The notes below the pieces were generated by a model. The model had not been told where the DNA came from and did no database searches. It worked only from the letters and a program-made list of their open reading frames with translations. From the NCBI GenBank assembly GCA_965370955.1, contig CBDUWP010000024.1:1-18086 (forward strand): 18,086 nt of DNA, in the 5' to 3' direction. The stretch is from CBDUWP01 sp965370955. Its GTDB lineage: Bacteria > Planctomycetota > Phycisphaerae > Sedimentisphaerales > Anaerobacaceae. Positions 1-8,363 of this stretch are shown here, piece by piece (position 1 is the first letter of the stretch; each line of letters begins with the position of its first letter). A program made the translations under genes and the position numbers.

Positions 1-458
1 ATAAAACTCTCCTTCCACCAGTTGCGCAGCCATCCCCCGATAAAGAGCACCACAGAGCCGGTCATTGCGATAACACACATTGGCCTGAAATAGCCATATT
101 GAAAATGCAGAATATTAAACAGATAAAATATCAGCGTAAATACAATCAGCCCCAGCCCCATATAGCTTGGCCTTGTCTGGTTTATTGGCTGTCCATTTTC
201 GTCGATATACAATCCAAGAATTGCTTTTTTTTTCTGATTCAGAAAATACAGAGAGAACAGCGGAATGAGAAAGCCATGTGACCAGCTCGGATCATTGCTC
301 CATCGACTTACGATTCCTGCAATTTCATGTTTGAACAGCAGATAAATCAGTATAGCTATGACGGCAATTTTGACATAGCTGTGTGGAGACAGATCCGACC
401 ATTTGCGATCTACGGATACATCCTGCTCGGCTTGCGGAGCCTCATTTTTTTCAGTCAT
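1..458 (-). CDS. Exosortase, N-terminal part (truncated by window edge)
   Basis: An open frame runs from an ATG at 458 to the left edge without a stop (152 residues; the C-terminus lies outside). After a charged N-terminus (MTEKNEAPQAEQ) comes a hydrophobic segment at about residues 33-44. It is followed by WSNDPSWSHGFLIPLFSLYFL at about 54-74, which resembles the W-x(n)-S-H-G-xx-xP-xxxxY pattern of the exosortase/EpsH membrane family, and then by further membrane segments at about 99-112 and 124-140. Exosortases are multi-pass inner-membrane Cys proteases thought to process PEP-CTERM-type sorting signals of exported proteins. The catalytic Cys, Arg and His lie in the missing part, so activity cannot be judged. 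The gene starts 17 bp after the stop of the polysaccharide export gene, so the two are probably one operon. No clear Shine-Dalgarno sequence precedes the ATG. The family call rests on the one motif plus the topology. Confidence 0.82.
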   Translation of the reverse strand, partial: MTEKNEAPQAEQDVSVDRKWSDLSPHSYVKIAVIAILIYLLFKHEIAGIVSRWSNDPSWSHGFLIPLFSLYFLNQKKKAILGLYIDENGQPINQTRPSYMGLGLIVFTLIFYLFNILHFQYGYFRPMCVIAMTGSVVLFIGGWLRNWWKESF

Positions 459-475
459 AGCTTAAAATTTCTACT

Positions 476-2128
476 TTAGAACATACTGAAAGGACGACTG
501 GTTCCAAAATCTCTATCAGCAAAATTACGATCATACAGAAATCCGAAACCGTAAGTAGCCCTGAAAGCATTTCTCAGCACTGATCGCCATCTTGAAGTAG
601 GATGAGTTCCGACATTTATCAAATCGTTTGGCTTGATAAAGAAATCCGGCTGCTCACCTTTAGCGATTTTTCTCAAATCTACCATAACAGTTTCTTCCCG
701 GTTTTTGCCAATCCTCCTGGTGACCTCGCATTTTTTGGGCCAAGCCAGAGGTCCAAGTCCGCCGGCAGCCGCGATCGCCATTTTCAGCGTCATCGGCCTT
801 CCGGTCAATTGAATCGTCCCTTGATAATTGGCATTCCCTATGATATAGAATTCACCGATAATGTCAACAGGAACATGTACACTATCTCCGGGCCTGATCA
901 CAATATTATATCTCGGATCTCCGCCAGCCAGTTTGTCCGTTGGTATTTTGATAACTCTGGTCTGCTGCCCCGCCGAGCCGACCTGCTCCCAAGTATAATC
1001 ATCCGGCAATTGCTGCTGGAGTTGTTTTGACGAATTATTGCTTTTGGAATCATTTTTAGCCATTTTTGTCATTGACTGCTGCCTATCTTGCGTGCTTTGT
1101 ATCGGCACCCATTTCCCATCTTGGAATATCCACTCGATATCGCCTTGCTCAACTTCTGCGATTGGCTGTGTGATAGATTCTCTTGTCTCGTTTGCGGCAA
1201 TTTCATTTTTTTCTGCACTGGCATTTTGCTCGGAACTGTCAGTTGGCTCAAATCCTTCCGGCAATGCAATATCCGCTAAATCGTCATCGATATTTTCCGA
1301 CATTTCCGAAGTAGTCACTATATGCCAATCGTTTATGTTTACTTTTTTCGCTCTTGGCGCAACGATTTCGAGCATCTGATCGCGATGTTGTTGATGTATA
1401 TCGTTTTGGTTATCGATTTTTGAATCGTCTCCCAGATCATAACCGCCATCGAGACCATAACCAGCTTGAGCCACAGGTTCTTGTCCTGTCACTATTCTGG
1501 TGACATATATATAGCTTGTATTAAATTGTGTTGCGACCTGACTGGTAGCCAGCGCATCGTTTAGCCTGAAATCATATCTTGGAATCTGAAATCTTCCCGG
1601 CGACGGCACACCGTTTCCGAGTATGGAATAGACTCTTTTTTGCGAGTTGATCAATACTGCTGTCACTCTCGGATTTTTCAATAGTCCCGGCGACAAGATT
1701 TGCTTTAGCTCTTCTTCCAGCATAGATTCTGTCAACCCTGTCACTTCAACTGTTCCGACTTCCGGTATAGATATTTTTCCCGTTTCTGTAACGGAATATT
1801 CAGCGATAACGGATAGCCCTTCTTGAAATAGCTCATGAATACTAACCCGAATAAGGTCACCGGGGCCGAAGATATAATCGCTGCTGTATACGACTGTATC
1901 GACTGGCTTTGGTTCTTCTGCGATTTGCCATTGCGATGGCGTTTCTTCCGCGACTCCCAGCGAATCAAGAATGATATTAACTGACGGCACCTGCCTGAAT
2001 CTGCCGACTTGCGTAGGGTCTAAGAATTCATCGCTGCATCCTGTCAAAAGCGACAGCCCAAAGCTTACGGCAATCCACATCACAAGCATTATTTTTGTGC
2101 CTTTTGCCTTGCCATTTGTATTAACCAT
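476..2128 (-). CDS. Polysaccharide export lipoprotein (Wza/GumB/EpsE type, SLBB domains)
   Basis: A 550-residue outer-membrane polysaccharide export protein of the OPX family. The N-terminus has a hydrophobic stretch ending in a lipobox, LLTGC, with Cys31 as the likely lipidated residue; Ser at +2 favours outer-membrane sorting. The Poly_export domain is at about 84-160 (begins YIFGPGDLIRVSI, with a GKISIPEVG strand). A first SLBB-like segment is at about 165-215 and a second at about 432-508 (EFYIIGNANYQG, then AIAAAGGL and FIKPNDLINV). Between them lies a long low-complexity linker (about 216-400) rich in Asp, Glu, Gln, Asn and Ser that is not part of the usual family and makes the protein longer than Wza (about 380). 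The last 40 residues are aromatic and could form the membrane-spanning helix seen in Wza. It forms the export channel for an exopolysaccharide, and the adjacent exosortase gene fits the known association of exosortases with EPS loci. Start ATG 2128; only a weak AGGG lies upstream. Confidence 0.9.
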   Translation of the reverse strand: MVNTNGKAKGTKIMLVMWIAVSFGLSLLTGCSDEFLDPTQVGRFRQVPSVNIILDSLGVAEETPSQWQIAEEPKPVDTVVYSSDYIFGPGDLIRVSIHELFQEGLSVIAEYSVTETGKISIPEVGTVEVTGLTESMLEEELKQILSPGLLKNPRVTAVLINSQKRVYSILGNGVPSPGRFQIPRYDFRLNDALATSQVATQFNTSYIYVTRIVTGQEPVAQAGYGLDGGYDLGDDSKIDNQNDIHQQHRDQMLEIVAPRAKKVNINDWHIVTTSEMSENIDDDLADIALPEGFEPTDSSEQNASAEKNEIAANETRESITQPIAEVEQGDIEWIFQDGKWVPIQSTQDRQQSMTKMAKNDSKSNNSSKQLQQQLPDDYTWEQVGSAGQQTRVIKIPTDKLAGGDPRYNIVIRPGDSVHVPVDIIGEFYIIGNANYQGTIQLTGRPMTLKMAIAAAGGLGPLAWPKKCEVTRRIGKNREETVMVDLRKIAKGEQPDFFIKPNDLINVGTHPTSRWRSVLRNAFRATYGFGFLYDRNFADRDFGTSRPFSMF

Positions 2129-2604
2129 TGTTAGCTACCCTAATCAAAGTTTTCTTTTGCTCTTTCTAATACTCGCTAATTTATCATTTTGTTTGCAAAT
2201 CTTGGCATATTTCCAGAGCCTGTTGTGACTTCTATCGACTTATTAGATTAACAGCTTAACTTTTCGATTGGTATAATTACGGCCTTAAAACCAGTGATAG
2301 CAACCAATGATTTTTTGCAGAAACAGGCTTAAACCGCTCACTCTGATTAAGACATAACTTCTTTTTTGATAAGAACTTAGTTACAGATACAATCTAGCAG
2401 CATAAAATTATAAAGAAGCCATTTTCAGCCTATTTGGATTTATGGTGACATTTCACATCGTTTGGCCCTATAACAATTGATTTTCAAATGCTATTATTGC
2501 TGATATTTTTTTGAGAAAATTGATAAAAAAAAGGCTTTCGACCTCTGAAAAAGAAGCCGAAAGCTCTTGAATACATTTTTTTTCTAATAGATTTTTTTTT
2601 GCTG
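2129..2604. other. Intergenic region between PFOR and export lipoprotein genes
   Basis: This A+T-rich stretch of 476 bp has no ORF longer than about 16 codons in a plausible context. Its right end holds the terminator of the oxidoreductase gene (2525-2570). The promoter of the export-lipoprotein operon must lie in 2129-2500 on the minus strand, but I cannot single out a convincing -35/-10 pair. No tRNA-like or repeat structure was seen. Confidence 0.6.
2525..2570 (-). terminator. Rho-independent terminator of the PFOR gene
   Basis: On the minus strand GCTTTCG (2564-2558) pairs with CGAAAGC (2540-2534) as a 7-bp stem, with an additional inner TCT/AGA pairing in the loop, and is followed directly by CC and eight T residues (2532-2525). 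It lies about 40 bp beyond the stop codon of the oxidoreductase gene. Confidence 0.85.
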
Positions 2605-5600
2605 TTAGCCTTTTGTTCCGCACCCACAGCTGCAATCGTTGTCACATCCACAATCATCGCTATTACAGTTGCAGTCCAAATTAGCTAACTTTTGCATCAG
2701 ATCCATTCTCTCTGCGATATCTGCTTTAGCCAATTCCAGCAATTTAGCTGCTCTTTCCGGATCTGATTTTTTCAGTGATAGATATCTATTTTCACCATAG
2801 AGATAATCAGCCGGATCCAGAGTTGGTGGTTTTGAATCGAGTTGCAATGGATTTTTCTTTTGTTCTTTAAGTTCCGGATTAAATCTATAAAGCGGCCAGT
2901 GCCCGCATTCGACTGCCTTTTTCTGCTGTGGATATCCATTGATCATATTAATGCCATGAGCGATGCAATGTGAATAGGCGATGATTAGTGATGGCCCGGG
3001 ATAATTTTCAGCTTCTGCGATAGCCTTGACTGTTTGATTGATATTTGCTCCCAGCGCGATTTTCGCGACATAGATATTTCCATAGCTCATAGCGATCATA
3101 CCGAGATCTTTTTTGGGCATTGGTTTTCCAGCCGCCGCAAATTTAGCGATAGCCGCTCTTGGCGTCGACTTTGACATTTGTCCACCTGTGTTGGAATAGA
3201 CCTCTGTATCAAGCACCATAATATTGATATCTTTTCCGCTGGCTAGAACGTGGTCGAGTCCGCCATATCCGATATCATAAGCCCAGCCGTCACCGCCGAG
3301 AGCCCAGACAGATTTTCGTACTAGATAATCGGCAACGCTTGTTTCTGTTTTTCCGCAGGTTGCTTTATATTGTTCGACAAGCTCTCTTTGCTTTTCGATA
3401 GCTTTTTGCGATGGATCGTTATCGATCACGCCTTGCTTGATTTTGTCAGCCAGCGTCGCATCGACCTTGCCATTTCCCTTAGCTTTTTCGAGCAGTTCAA
3501 GAGCATAGTCTCGGAATTTATCAACCGACAGCCTCATTCCCAGTGCAAATTCTGCATTATCTTCGAAGAGGCTATTGCTCCAAGTTGGCCCTCTACCATC
3601 ATTTCGCTTGGTATATGGTGTCGTCGGCAGGTTTCCGCCATAGATTGACGAGCAGCCTGTTGCGTTTGCGATGAGCGCTCTATCTCCGAACAGTTGCGTC
3701 AGCAGTTTCACATAAGCCGTTTCTCCGCATCCTGCACAGGCCCCTGAATATTCAAATAATGGTTCAGTCAATTGACTTCCCTTTACTGAAGCTATGTTGA
3801 ATAGAGCCGGATCAGTATTGGGAATATTCAGGAAGAATTCATAGTTTTCTTTTTCGTCGATTCTTAGTGCTTCTTGCGGCGCCATATTGATAGCTTTTTT
3901 TCCTGTCGGCTGCTTATTTTCATCTTTTTGTTTCACTGGACATTGTTCGACACAGACTCCGCAACCGGTACAATCTTCTGGTGCAACTTGGACGGTAAAT
4001 TTTAGCCCTGCAAAATCTTTTCCTTTTGCCTCTGCGTTTTTGAAAGTTTGCGGCGCGTTGCTTAGACAGTTGCCGTCATAGACTTTGATTCTGATAGCCG
4101 CATGCGGACAGACCAGCGAACACTTTCCGCATTGGATGCAGGCATCGCTATCCCATTGAGGGATATGTGTTGCGATATTTCTTTTTTCGTATTTTGTTGT
4201 CCCTGTCGGGAATTTTCCATCAGCCGGCATTTTGCTAACGGGCAATTTATCACCGCGAAGTGCGATCATTTCCGCTGTCACTTCTTTGACAAATTCCGGT
4301 ACATCGCTTGGCACGACAGGCGGCATTTCGAGTTTGCTGTCAGCTGTCGCTGGCACAGTCACTTCACAGATTTTGTCCAATGCCGCATCGACCGCCGCAT
4401 TATTCATGTCGACAATTTTATCGCCTTTTTTGCCGTAGCTTTTTTTGATAGCCTTTTTGATAGCCGCGACAGCCGTATCCATATCGATAACTCCGCTGAT
4501 TTTGAAGAAGGCCGTTTGCATAATCACATTGATTCTGGCTCCGAGTCCGAGCTCTTCTGCCAGATCGACAGCATCGATACAATAGAATTTCAATTTCTTT
4601 TCGATGATTTGTTCTTGCACCATTTTCGGCAATATGTCCCAAACCTCATCCTTGCTATGGCTACTGTTCAATAGGAATGTTGCACCTGTTTTGGCATTTG
4701 ACAGCATATCATATTTTTCGAGGAAACTTGGATTATGACAAGCCACAAAGTCAGCCGCCGTGATAAGATATGGCCTTAAAATCGGCTTTGGCCCGAACCT
4801 AAGATGAGATATCGTGATAGCTCCGGCCTTTTTAGAATCGTAAACAAAATAGCCTTGCGCAAAATTATCAGTTTCTTCACCGATAATTTTGATGGAGTTT
4901 TTATTCGCTCCAACAGTTCCATCAGAGCCGAGTCCATAGAACATCGCCGAATGCAGCCACTCGTTCGACACGTCAAAGGCTTCATCGACATCTAAACTTG
5001 TATTGGTAACATCATCGATAATTCCGACTGTGAATCCGTCTTTTGGCTTTGCCGCGTCGAGATTATCGTAAACAGCTTTGACCATTGCCGGCGTAAATTC
5101 TTTTGATCCGAGTCCATATCGTCCGCCGACTATGATTGGATATCCATCAAATTGACATTGTCCATCAGCCATTGCTTTTCCGATTGCCGTTCTGATATCG
5201 AGGTATAAAGGCTCACCGATTGAACCGGGCTCTTTGGTTCTATCTAGCACCGCGATTTTTTTGACACTTTTCGGCAATGCCGCAATAAAATGCTCAACGC
5301 TAAAAGGCCTATATAATCTAACCTTCAATACGCCGACCTTTTGCCCCTGCTCGTTTAGATAATTAACAGTTTCGTTAACCGTGTCAGCCCCTGAGCCCAT
5401 GATGATTATGACTTTTTCTGCATCTTTTGGCCCAACGTATTCAAACAATTTATATTGCCTTCCAACGATAGCGGCAAATTTATCCATTGCCGCCTGCACG
5501 ATTGCTGGCGTTGCGTTATAGTATTTATTTACCGTTTCTCTGCCTTGGAAATACACATCTGGATTTTGCGCCGTGCCTGAGATCATCGGATGATCAGGCG

Positions 5601-6225
5601 ACAAAGCCCTTGCCTTATTTGCGATGATTAAATCTTCATCAATCATTTTTTTCATATCGTCATAGGTCAGCTCTTCGACCTTTTGAATTTCGTGACTAGT
5701 TCTAAATCCATCGAAGAAATTCAAAAACGGTACTCTAGCCTCGAGCGTTGCCTGCTGCGAGATGAGGGCAAAGTCCATGATTTCCTGAATGTTGTTGGCA
5801 CAAACCATTGCGAATCCAGTTTGCCTGCAAGCCATAACATCTGAATGGTCGCCGAAAATGGATAGTGCCTGACAAGCCAGTGATCTAGCTGACACATGGA
5901 AAACAGTTGGCAGAAGTTCGCCTGCGATTTTGTACATATTCGGCACCATCAGCAATAAGCCTTGCGATGCTGTGAACGTCGTGGTCAAGGCTCCTGTTGC
6001 GAGCGCTCCGTGAACTGCTCCTGCTGCTCCTCCTTCAGACTGCATTTCTGTTACGGACGGAATAGTTCCCCAGATATTCGGCTGATTCATAGCAGATTTA
6101 GCATCTGATATTTCTCCCATTGGCGAGCTCGGCGTTATCGGATATATAGCAATAACTTCGTTTGTTGCATGAGCCACATGGGCAGCTGCGGTATTTCCAT
6201 CGATTGTGACTTTTTTCCGTTCCAT
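2605..6225 (-). CDS. nifJ: Pyruvate:ferredoxin (flavodoxin) oxidoreductase, single-chain
   Basis: A 1206-residue homologue of the single-chain PFOR family. It oxidatively decarboxylates pyruvate with CoA to acetyl-CoA and CO2 and reduces ferredoxin or flavodoxin, in the cytoplasm of anaerobes. The order of domains is normal. The pyrimidine-binding domain begins ITPSSPMGEI (30-39) and includes TEMQSEGGAAGAVHGAL. The CoA/transketolase C-like domain is at about 260-400, the gamma-like domain follows, and then two 4Fe-4S motifs (Cys696/699/702/706 and Cys752/755/758/762). The TPP domain has CAGCGE (Cys830, Cys833), TGCSS (Cys858), GGDGWAYDIGYGG and SHCIAHG (Cys1087); these four Cys match the proximal-cluster ligands of Desulfovibrio africanus PFOR. 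Residues 1185-1202 form an unusual tail with seven cysteines. An AAAGGTG ribosome site precedes the ATG. The gene appears monocistronic: 256 bp separate it from yacP and it has its own terminator. Use on other 2-oxoacids cannot be excluded. Confidence 0.96.
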   Translation of the reverse strand: MERKKVTIDGNTAAAHVAHATNEVIAIYPITPSSPMGEISDAKSAMNQPNIWGTIPSVTEMQSEGGAAGAVHGALATGALTTTFTASQGLLLMVPNMYKIAGELLPTVFHVSARSLACQALSIFGDHSDVMACRQTGFAMVCANNIQEIMDFALISQQATLEARVPFLNFFDGFRTSHEIQKVEELTYDDMKKMIDEDLIIANKARALSPDHPMISGTAQNPDVYFQGRETVNKYYNATPAIVQAAMDKFAAIVGRQYKLFEYVGPKDAEKVIIIMGSGADTVNETVNYLNEQGQKVGVLKVRLYRPFSVEHFIAALPKSVKKIAVLDRTKEPGSIGEPLYLDIRTAIGKAMADGQCQFDGYPIIVGGRYGLGSKEFTPAMVKAVYDNLDAAKPKDGFTVGIIDDVTNTSLDVDEAFDVSNEWLHSAMFYGLGSDGTVGANKNSIKIIGEETDNFAQGYFVYDSKKAGAITISHLRFGPKPILRPYLITAADFVACHNPSFLEKYDMLSNAKTGATFLLNSSHSKDEVWDILPKMVQEQIIEKKLKFYCIDAVDLAEELGLGARINVIMQTAFFKISGVIDMDTAVAAIKKAIKKSYGKKGDKIVDMNNAAVDAALDKICEVTVPATADSKLEMPPVVPSDVPEFVKEVTAEMIALRGDKLPVSKMPADGKFPTGTTKYEKRNIATHIPQWDSDACIQCGKCSLVCPHAAIRIKVYDGNCLSNAPQTFKNAEAKGKDFAGLKFTVQVAPEDCTGCGVCVEQCPVKQKDENKQPTGKKAINMAPQEALRIDEKENYEFFLNIPNTDPALFNIASVKGSQLTEPLFEYSGACAGCGETAYVKLLTQLFGDRALIANATGCSSIYGGNLPTTPYTKRNDGRGPTWSNSLFEDNAEFALGMRLSVDKFRDYALELLEKAKGNGKVDATLADKIKQGVIDNDPSQKAIEKQRELVEQYKATCGKTETSVADYLVRKSVWALGGDGWAYDIGYGGLDHVLASGKDINIMVLDTEVYSNTGGQMSKSTPRAAIAKFAAAGKPMPKKDLGMIAMSYGNIYVAKIALGANINQTVKAIAEAENYPGPSLIIAYSHCIAHGINMINGYPQQKKAVECGHWPLYRFNPELKEQKKNPLQLDSKPPTLDPADYLYGENRYLSLKKSDPERAAKLLELAKADIAERMDLMQKLANLDCNCNSDDCGCDNDCSCGCGTKG

Positions 6226-6481
6226 CTTTTTTGCACCTTTTTATTTAGAGAAATAATATCAGCGATAATTACATTTATTTGTTTATAAGATTGCTTTTAG
6301 CTGCCCGATTTGGGTTTCGTTTTGTTTTTCAGCTTTACATTTACAGATTGAAAAACCCCTATATACTAATTTTAGGCACATTAGGCAATGTCAAAATCAG
6401 CTATTCGCAAAAAAACGGTAATATTGGTATAGTCGGCTATTATAGCTCAATTTCTGCACAGCTAAACCAATTTCAGGATTG
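6226..6481. other. Intergenic region upstream of PFOR
   Basis: These 256 bp are A+T-rich and carry no credible gene. On the minus strand a TTGACA is present at 6394-6389, but no good -10 lies at the usual 16-18 bp, so the promoter of the oxidoreductase gene is not resolved. No terminator-like hairpin with a T-run follows the yacP stop, so read-through from the pyr operon is possible. Confidence 0.45.
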
Positions 6482-6970
6482 TCATTGTTCATCTAGTCCG
6501 AAGATTTCTAGCCATTGTTTTGTTTCAGCTTCTGTGATACCGAACTGCTTTTCTTTTGGCTCTCTGATTCTCTTTTTGTCGTAAGCCAGATTTTTGTGCA
6601 TATAGTCCCAGAACTCGTCGCATTTAACAGCTATCGCTTTTTTTTCTTTGGCAGCTGCGATAATTCTTCTGTCGGAGCTTACAACCATGAGATGTTTCAG
6701 GGCATTTGCTTTGTGTATTTTATATTCGATGACATCATCAGCTTCGAGATCAGAGCCAGAAAAAATCAAATCAAGATTGCTGTACCGCTTAAAAATGCTC
6801 TTGTCCGGAGGGCCAATGCCATCAAAAATAATCTCGCCTCTATCCCTAACCGAAACCAAATATTTATCCAACAATTCACAAAGCTCACTATCGGTGATTG
6901 GACTATTGTTTTGGTCCTCGCAACTGCAAACGTAATGAAGAAGATTAAAACCGTCGACTATGATTGGCAT
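6482..6970 (-). CDS. YacP/Rae1-like NYN-domain ribonuclease
   Basis: A 162-residue protein of the YacP family (NYN/PIN-like fold). The acidic residues expected for the metal site are visible: Asp6 in IIVDGFNLLH, Asp50 in IIFDG, EADD at 76-79 followed by VIEYKI, and Asp100 in VVSSDRRI. In Bacillus subtilis the homologue Rae1 is a ribosome-associated endoribonuclease; that the same activity applies here is inference. A good ribosome site (AAAGGA, 8 nt) precedes the ATG. The first 26 nt of the gene are an exact copy of a sequence 80 bp upstream that spans the stop of pyrC, so this start has been tandemly duplicated and the gene is probably translated by coupling. It is the last gene of the pyr operon as far as spacing shows; the C-terminal 30 residues (lysine-rich, then WLEIFGLDEQ) lie beyond the core fold. 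Confidence 0.85.
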   Translation of the reverse strand: MPIIVDGFNLLHYVCSCEDQNNSPITDSELCELLDKYLVSVRDRGEIIFDGIGPPDKSIFKRYSNLDLIFSGSDLEADDVIEYKIHKANALKHLMVVSSDRRIIAAAKEKKAIAVKCDEFWDYMHKNLAYDKKRIREPKEKQFGITEAETKQWLEIFGLDEQ

Positions 6971-7058
6971 ACGGTTTGTCCTTTCGCCAAGTGTCTATTC
7001 TTGCGACAGAAGTGATAAAGAAATTTAAAACCGTCGACTATGATTGGCATCTGGATTG
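6937..7058 (-). repeat. 80-bp-period tandem duplication of the pyrC end / yacP start
   Basis: A 26-bp block beginning ATGCCAATCATAG on the minus strand occurs at 7050-7025 and again, identical, at 6970-6945. Similarity extends into the flanks: GGCGAGCGGACAATCCAG versus GGCGAAAGGACAAACCGT just upstream, with weaker matches for about 18 nt downstream. The unit therefore contains the last codons of pyrC, a ribosome site and the first codons of yacP. Limits of the outer, diverged part are approximate. Confidence 0.9.
6958..7050 (-). other. Relay mini-ORF (30 codons) created by the duplication
   Basis: The upstream copy of the duplicated start opens a frame MPIIVDGFKFLYHF..., clearly a second yacP beginning, that shifts out of the yacP frame and ends ...AKGQTVCQS, which resembles the end of PyrC (...ASGQSRCQS). 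It overlaps the pyrC stop by 13 nt at its start and the yacP start by 13 nt at its end; both overlaps are the same sequence ATGCCAATCATAG. Either a decayed start or a device that carries ribosomes from pyrC to yacP; whether a peptide is made is unknown. Confidence 0.4.
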
Positions 7059-8360
7059 TCCGCTCGCCGAATATCTAATTTCGCCCCCGACAATGGTAGC
7101 TACAATTTTAGCTTTGACTGGCCAGTTGTGGTATGGGCAATTTTTGCTTTTCGATACGAATGCATTGACATTGATTTCATATTGAGCATCTGGATTGATG
7201 ATGGTGACATCTGCTTGTTTGCCAATATCGAAAGAGCCTTTATTGTCATCGATTCCAATAATTTTTGCCGGATTGATGGTCATCATTTCCAGCATTTTCG
7301 GCCAGTCGATAATTCCGCTGCTAATCAATGCTTTTTCATAAAGTGACAGGGCGCATTCTAGACTTGCAATTCCAAATGGTGCTGTCAGAAATTCAAGCTC
7401 TTTTTCGCTTTGCAGATGCGGCGCATGGTCTGTCGCCAGCACATCTATGATTCCTTCTTTGATAGCTTTTTTCAAAGCCTCAATGTCACGTTCTGTTCTA
7501 AGAGGTGGATTGACTTTATAATTCGTATCATAATTTTCACAGCATTTTTGCGTCAGTAGTAAATGATGCGGAGTCACTTCGCAGGTGACATTTAGTCCGT
7601 CATTTTTTGCTTTGGTAATGATTTCGACACTTCCAGCGGTCGAGATATGTTGAGCGTGATATTTAACATTCAGTTGGGCACACTGCTTGACCAGTTGCAC
7701 ATCTCTCCAGAGCATCGCCTCTTCCGCCAGCACATTCATACCCGATAGTCCCAGCACCGCCGCATCATATCCTGCATTCATAACGCCATCTGCAGCGAAT
7801 TCGTTATTTTGGCAATGCTGAGAGATAACCGTATCGAACATAGCTGTATATTTAAGGGCTTTGGCCATGATCGCAGAACTCTGCACGCCAGAGCCGTCAT
7901 CGGTAAATCCTACCGCACCGGCGCGAGACATGAACCCCATTTCCGCTAACTCTTTGCCTTGACGATTTTTGGTGATAGCACCCATAACATAGACATGCGT
8001 TTTTCTCGCTTGACGACCTTTGCGATGGATATATTCGACATCGGTCTCGCTTTGTATGGTTGGGTCTGTGTTGGGCATACAGACTACAGAAGTGAATCCA
8101 GCCTTGACAGCTGCTTCTGATCCGCTTGCAATGGTCTCCTCTTCTTCGTCGCCGGGCTCTCTGAAGTGAACATGAATATCGATCAGACCCGGCGCGACAA
8201 TCTTGCCTGATGCGTCTATCACTTTGGCATCACTTGAGGCTTGGTCAATGTCTCCGATCGCTGCGATTTTTTCATCGGCAATCAACAGGTCGCATATTTT
8301 ATCGAGTCCATTTTTCGGATCGATTACTCGCCCATTCTTTATAAGAAGCTTTTCGCCCAT
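7038..8360 (-). CDS. pyrC: Dihydroorotase, type I (AllB-like/PyrC class)
   Basis: 440 residues, zinc amidohydrolase that cyclises N-carbamoyl-aspartate to dihydroorotate, step 3 of UMP synthesis, in the cytoplasm. The type I signature is clear: APGLIDIHVHFREPG (metal ligands His63 and His65, Arg67), CMPNTDP at 94-100 in the substrate region, Asp154/155 in FTDDG where type I enzymes have a metal-bridging Asp, His182, His238, and Asp311 in ATDHAPH. Typical length is 420-430, so this is full. The ATG at 8360 is the start; its ribosome site AGGA, 11 nt upstream, lies inside a repeated sequence. The gene follows pyrB in the same operon. The last codons (...RCQS) read through the duplicated yacP start, so the C-terminal sequence was probably shaped by that overlap. 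Confidence 0.95.
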   Translation of the reverse strand: MGEKLLIKNGRVIDPKNGLDKICDLLIADEKIAAIGDIDQASSDAKVIDASGKIVAPGLIDIHVHFREPGDEEEETIASGSEAAVKAGFTSVVCMPNTDPTIQSETDVEYIHRKGRQARKTHVYVMGAITKNRQGKELAEMGFMSRAGAVGFTDDGSGVQSSAIMAKALKYTAMFDTVISQHCQNNEFAADGVMNAGYDAAVLGLSGMNVLAEEAMLWRDVQLVKQCAQLNVKYHAQHISTAGSVEIITKAKNDGLNVTCEVTPHHLLLTQKCCENYDTNYKVNPPLRTERDIEALKKAIKEGIIDVLATDHAPHLQSEKELEFLTAPFGIASLECALSLYEKALISSGIIDWPKMLEMMTINPAKIIGIDDNKGSFDIGKQADVTIINPDAQYEINVNAFVSKSKNCPYHNWPVKAKIVATIVGGEIRYSASGQSRCQS

Positions 8361-8363
8361 ATT

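Noticed and set aside
602..1379. Plus-strand open frames of 142 and 113 codons
   Set aside because: They lie antisense to the polysaccharide export gene, whose protein has clear domains and a lipobox; the plus-strand products look like no family.
4102..4674. Plus-strand open frame of 190 codons
   Set aside because: Antisense shadow of the oxidoreductase gene; the product is rich in Phe, His, Asp and Arg as expected from the complement of Lys/Glu/Ala codons.
6360..6394. Promoter for the oxidoreductase gene: TTGACA on the minus strand with TATATA downstream
   Set aside because: The spacing is 23 bp to TATATA and 14 bp to TAAAAT; neither is acceptable, so I do not call it.
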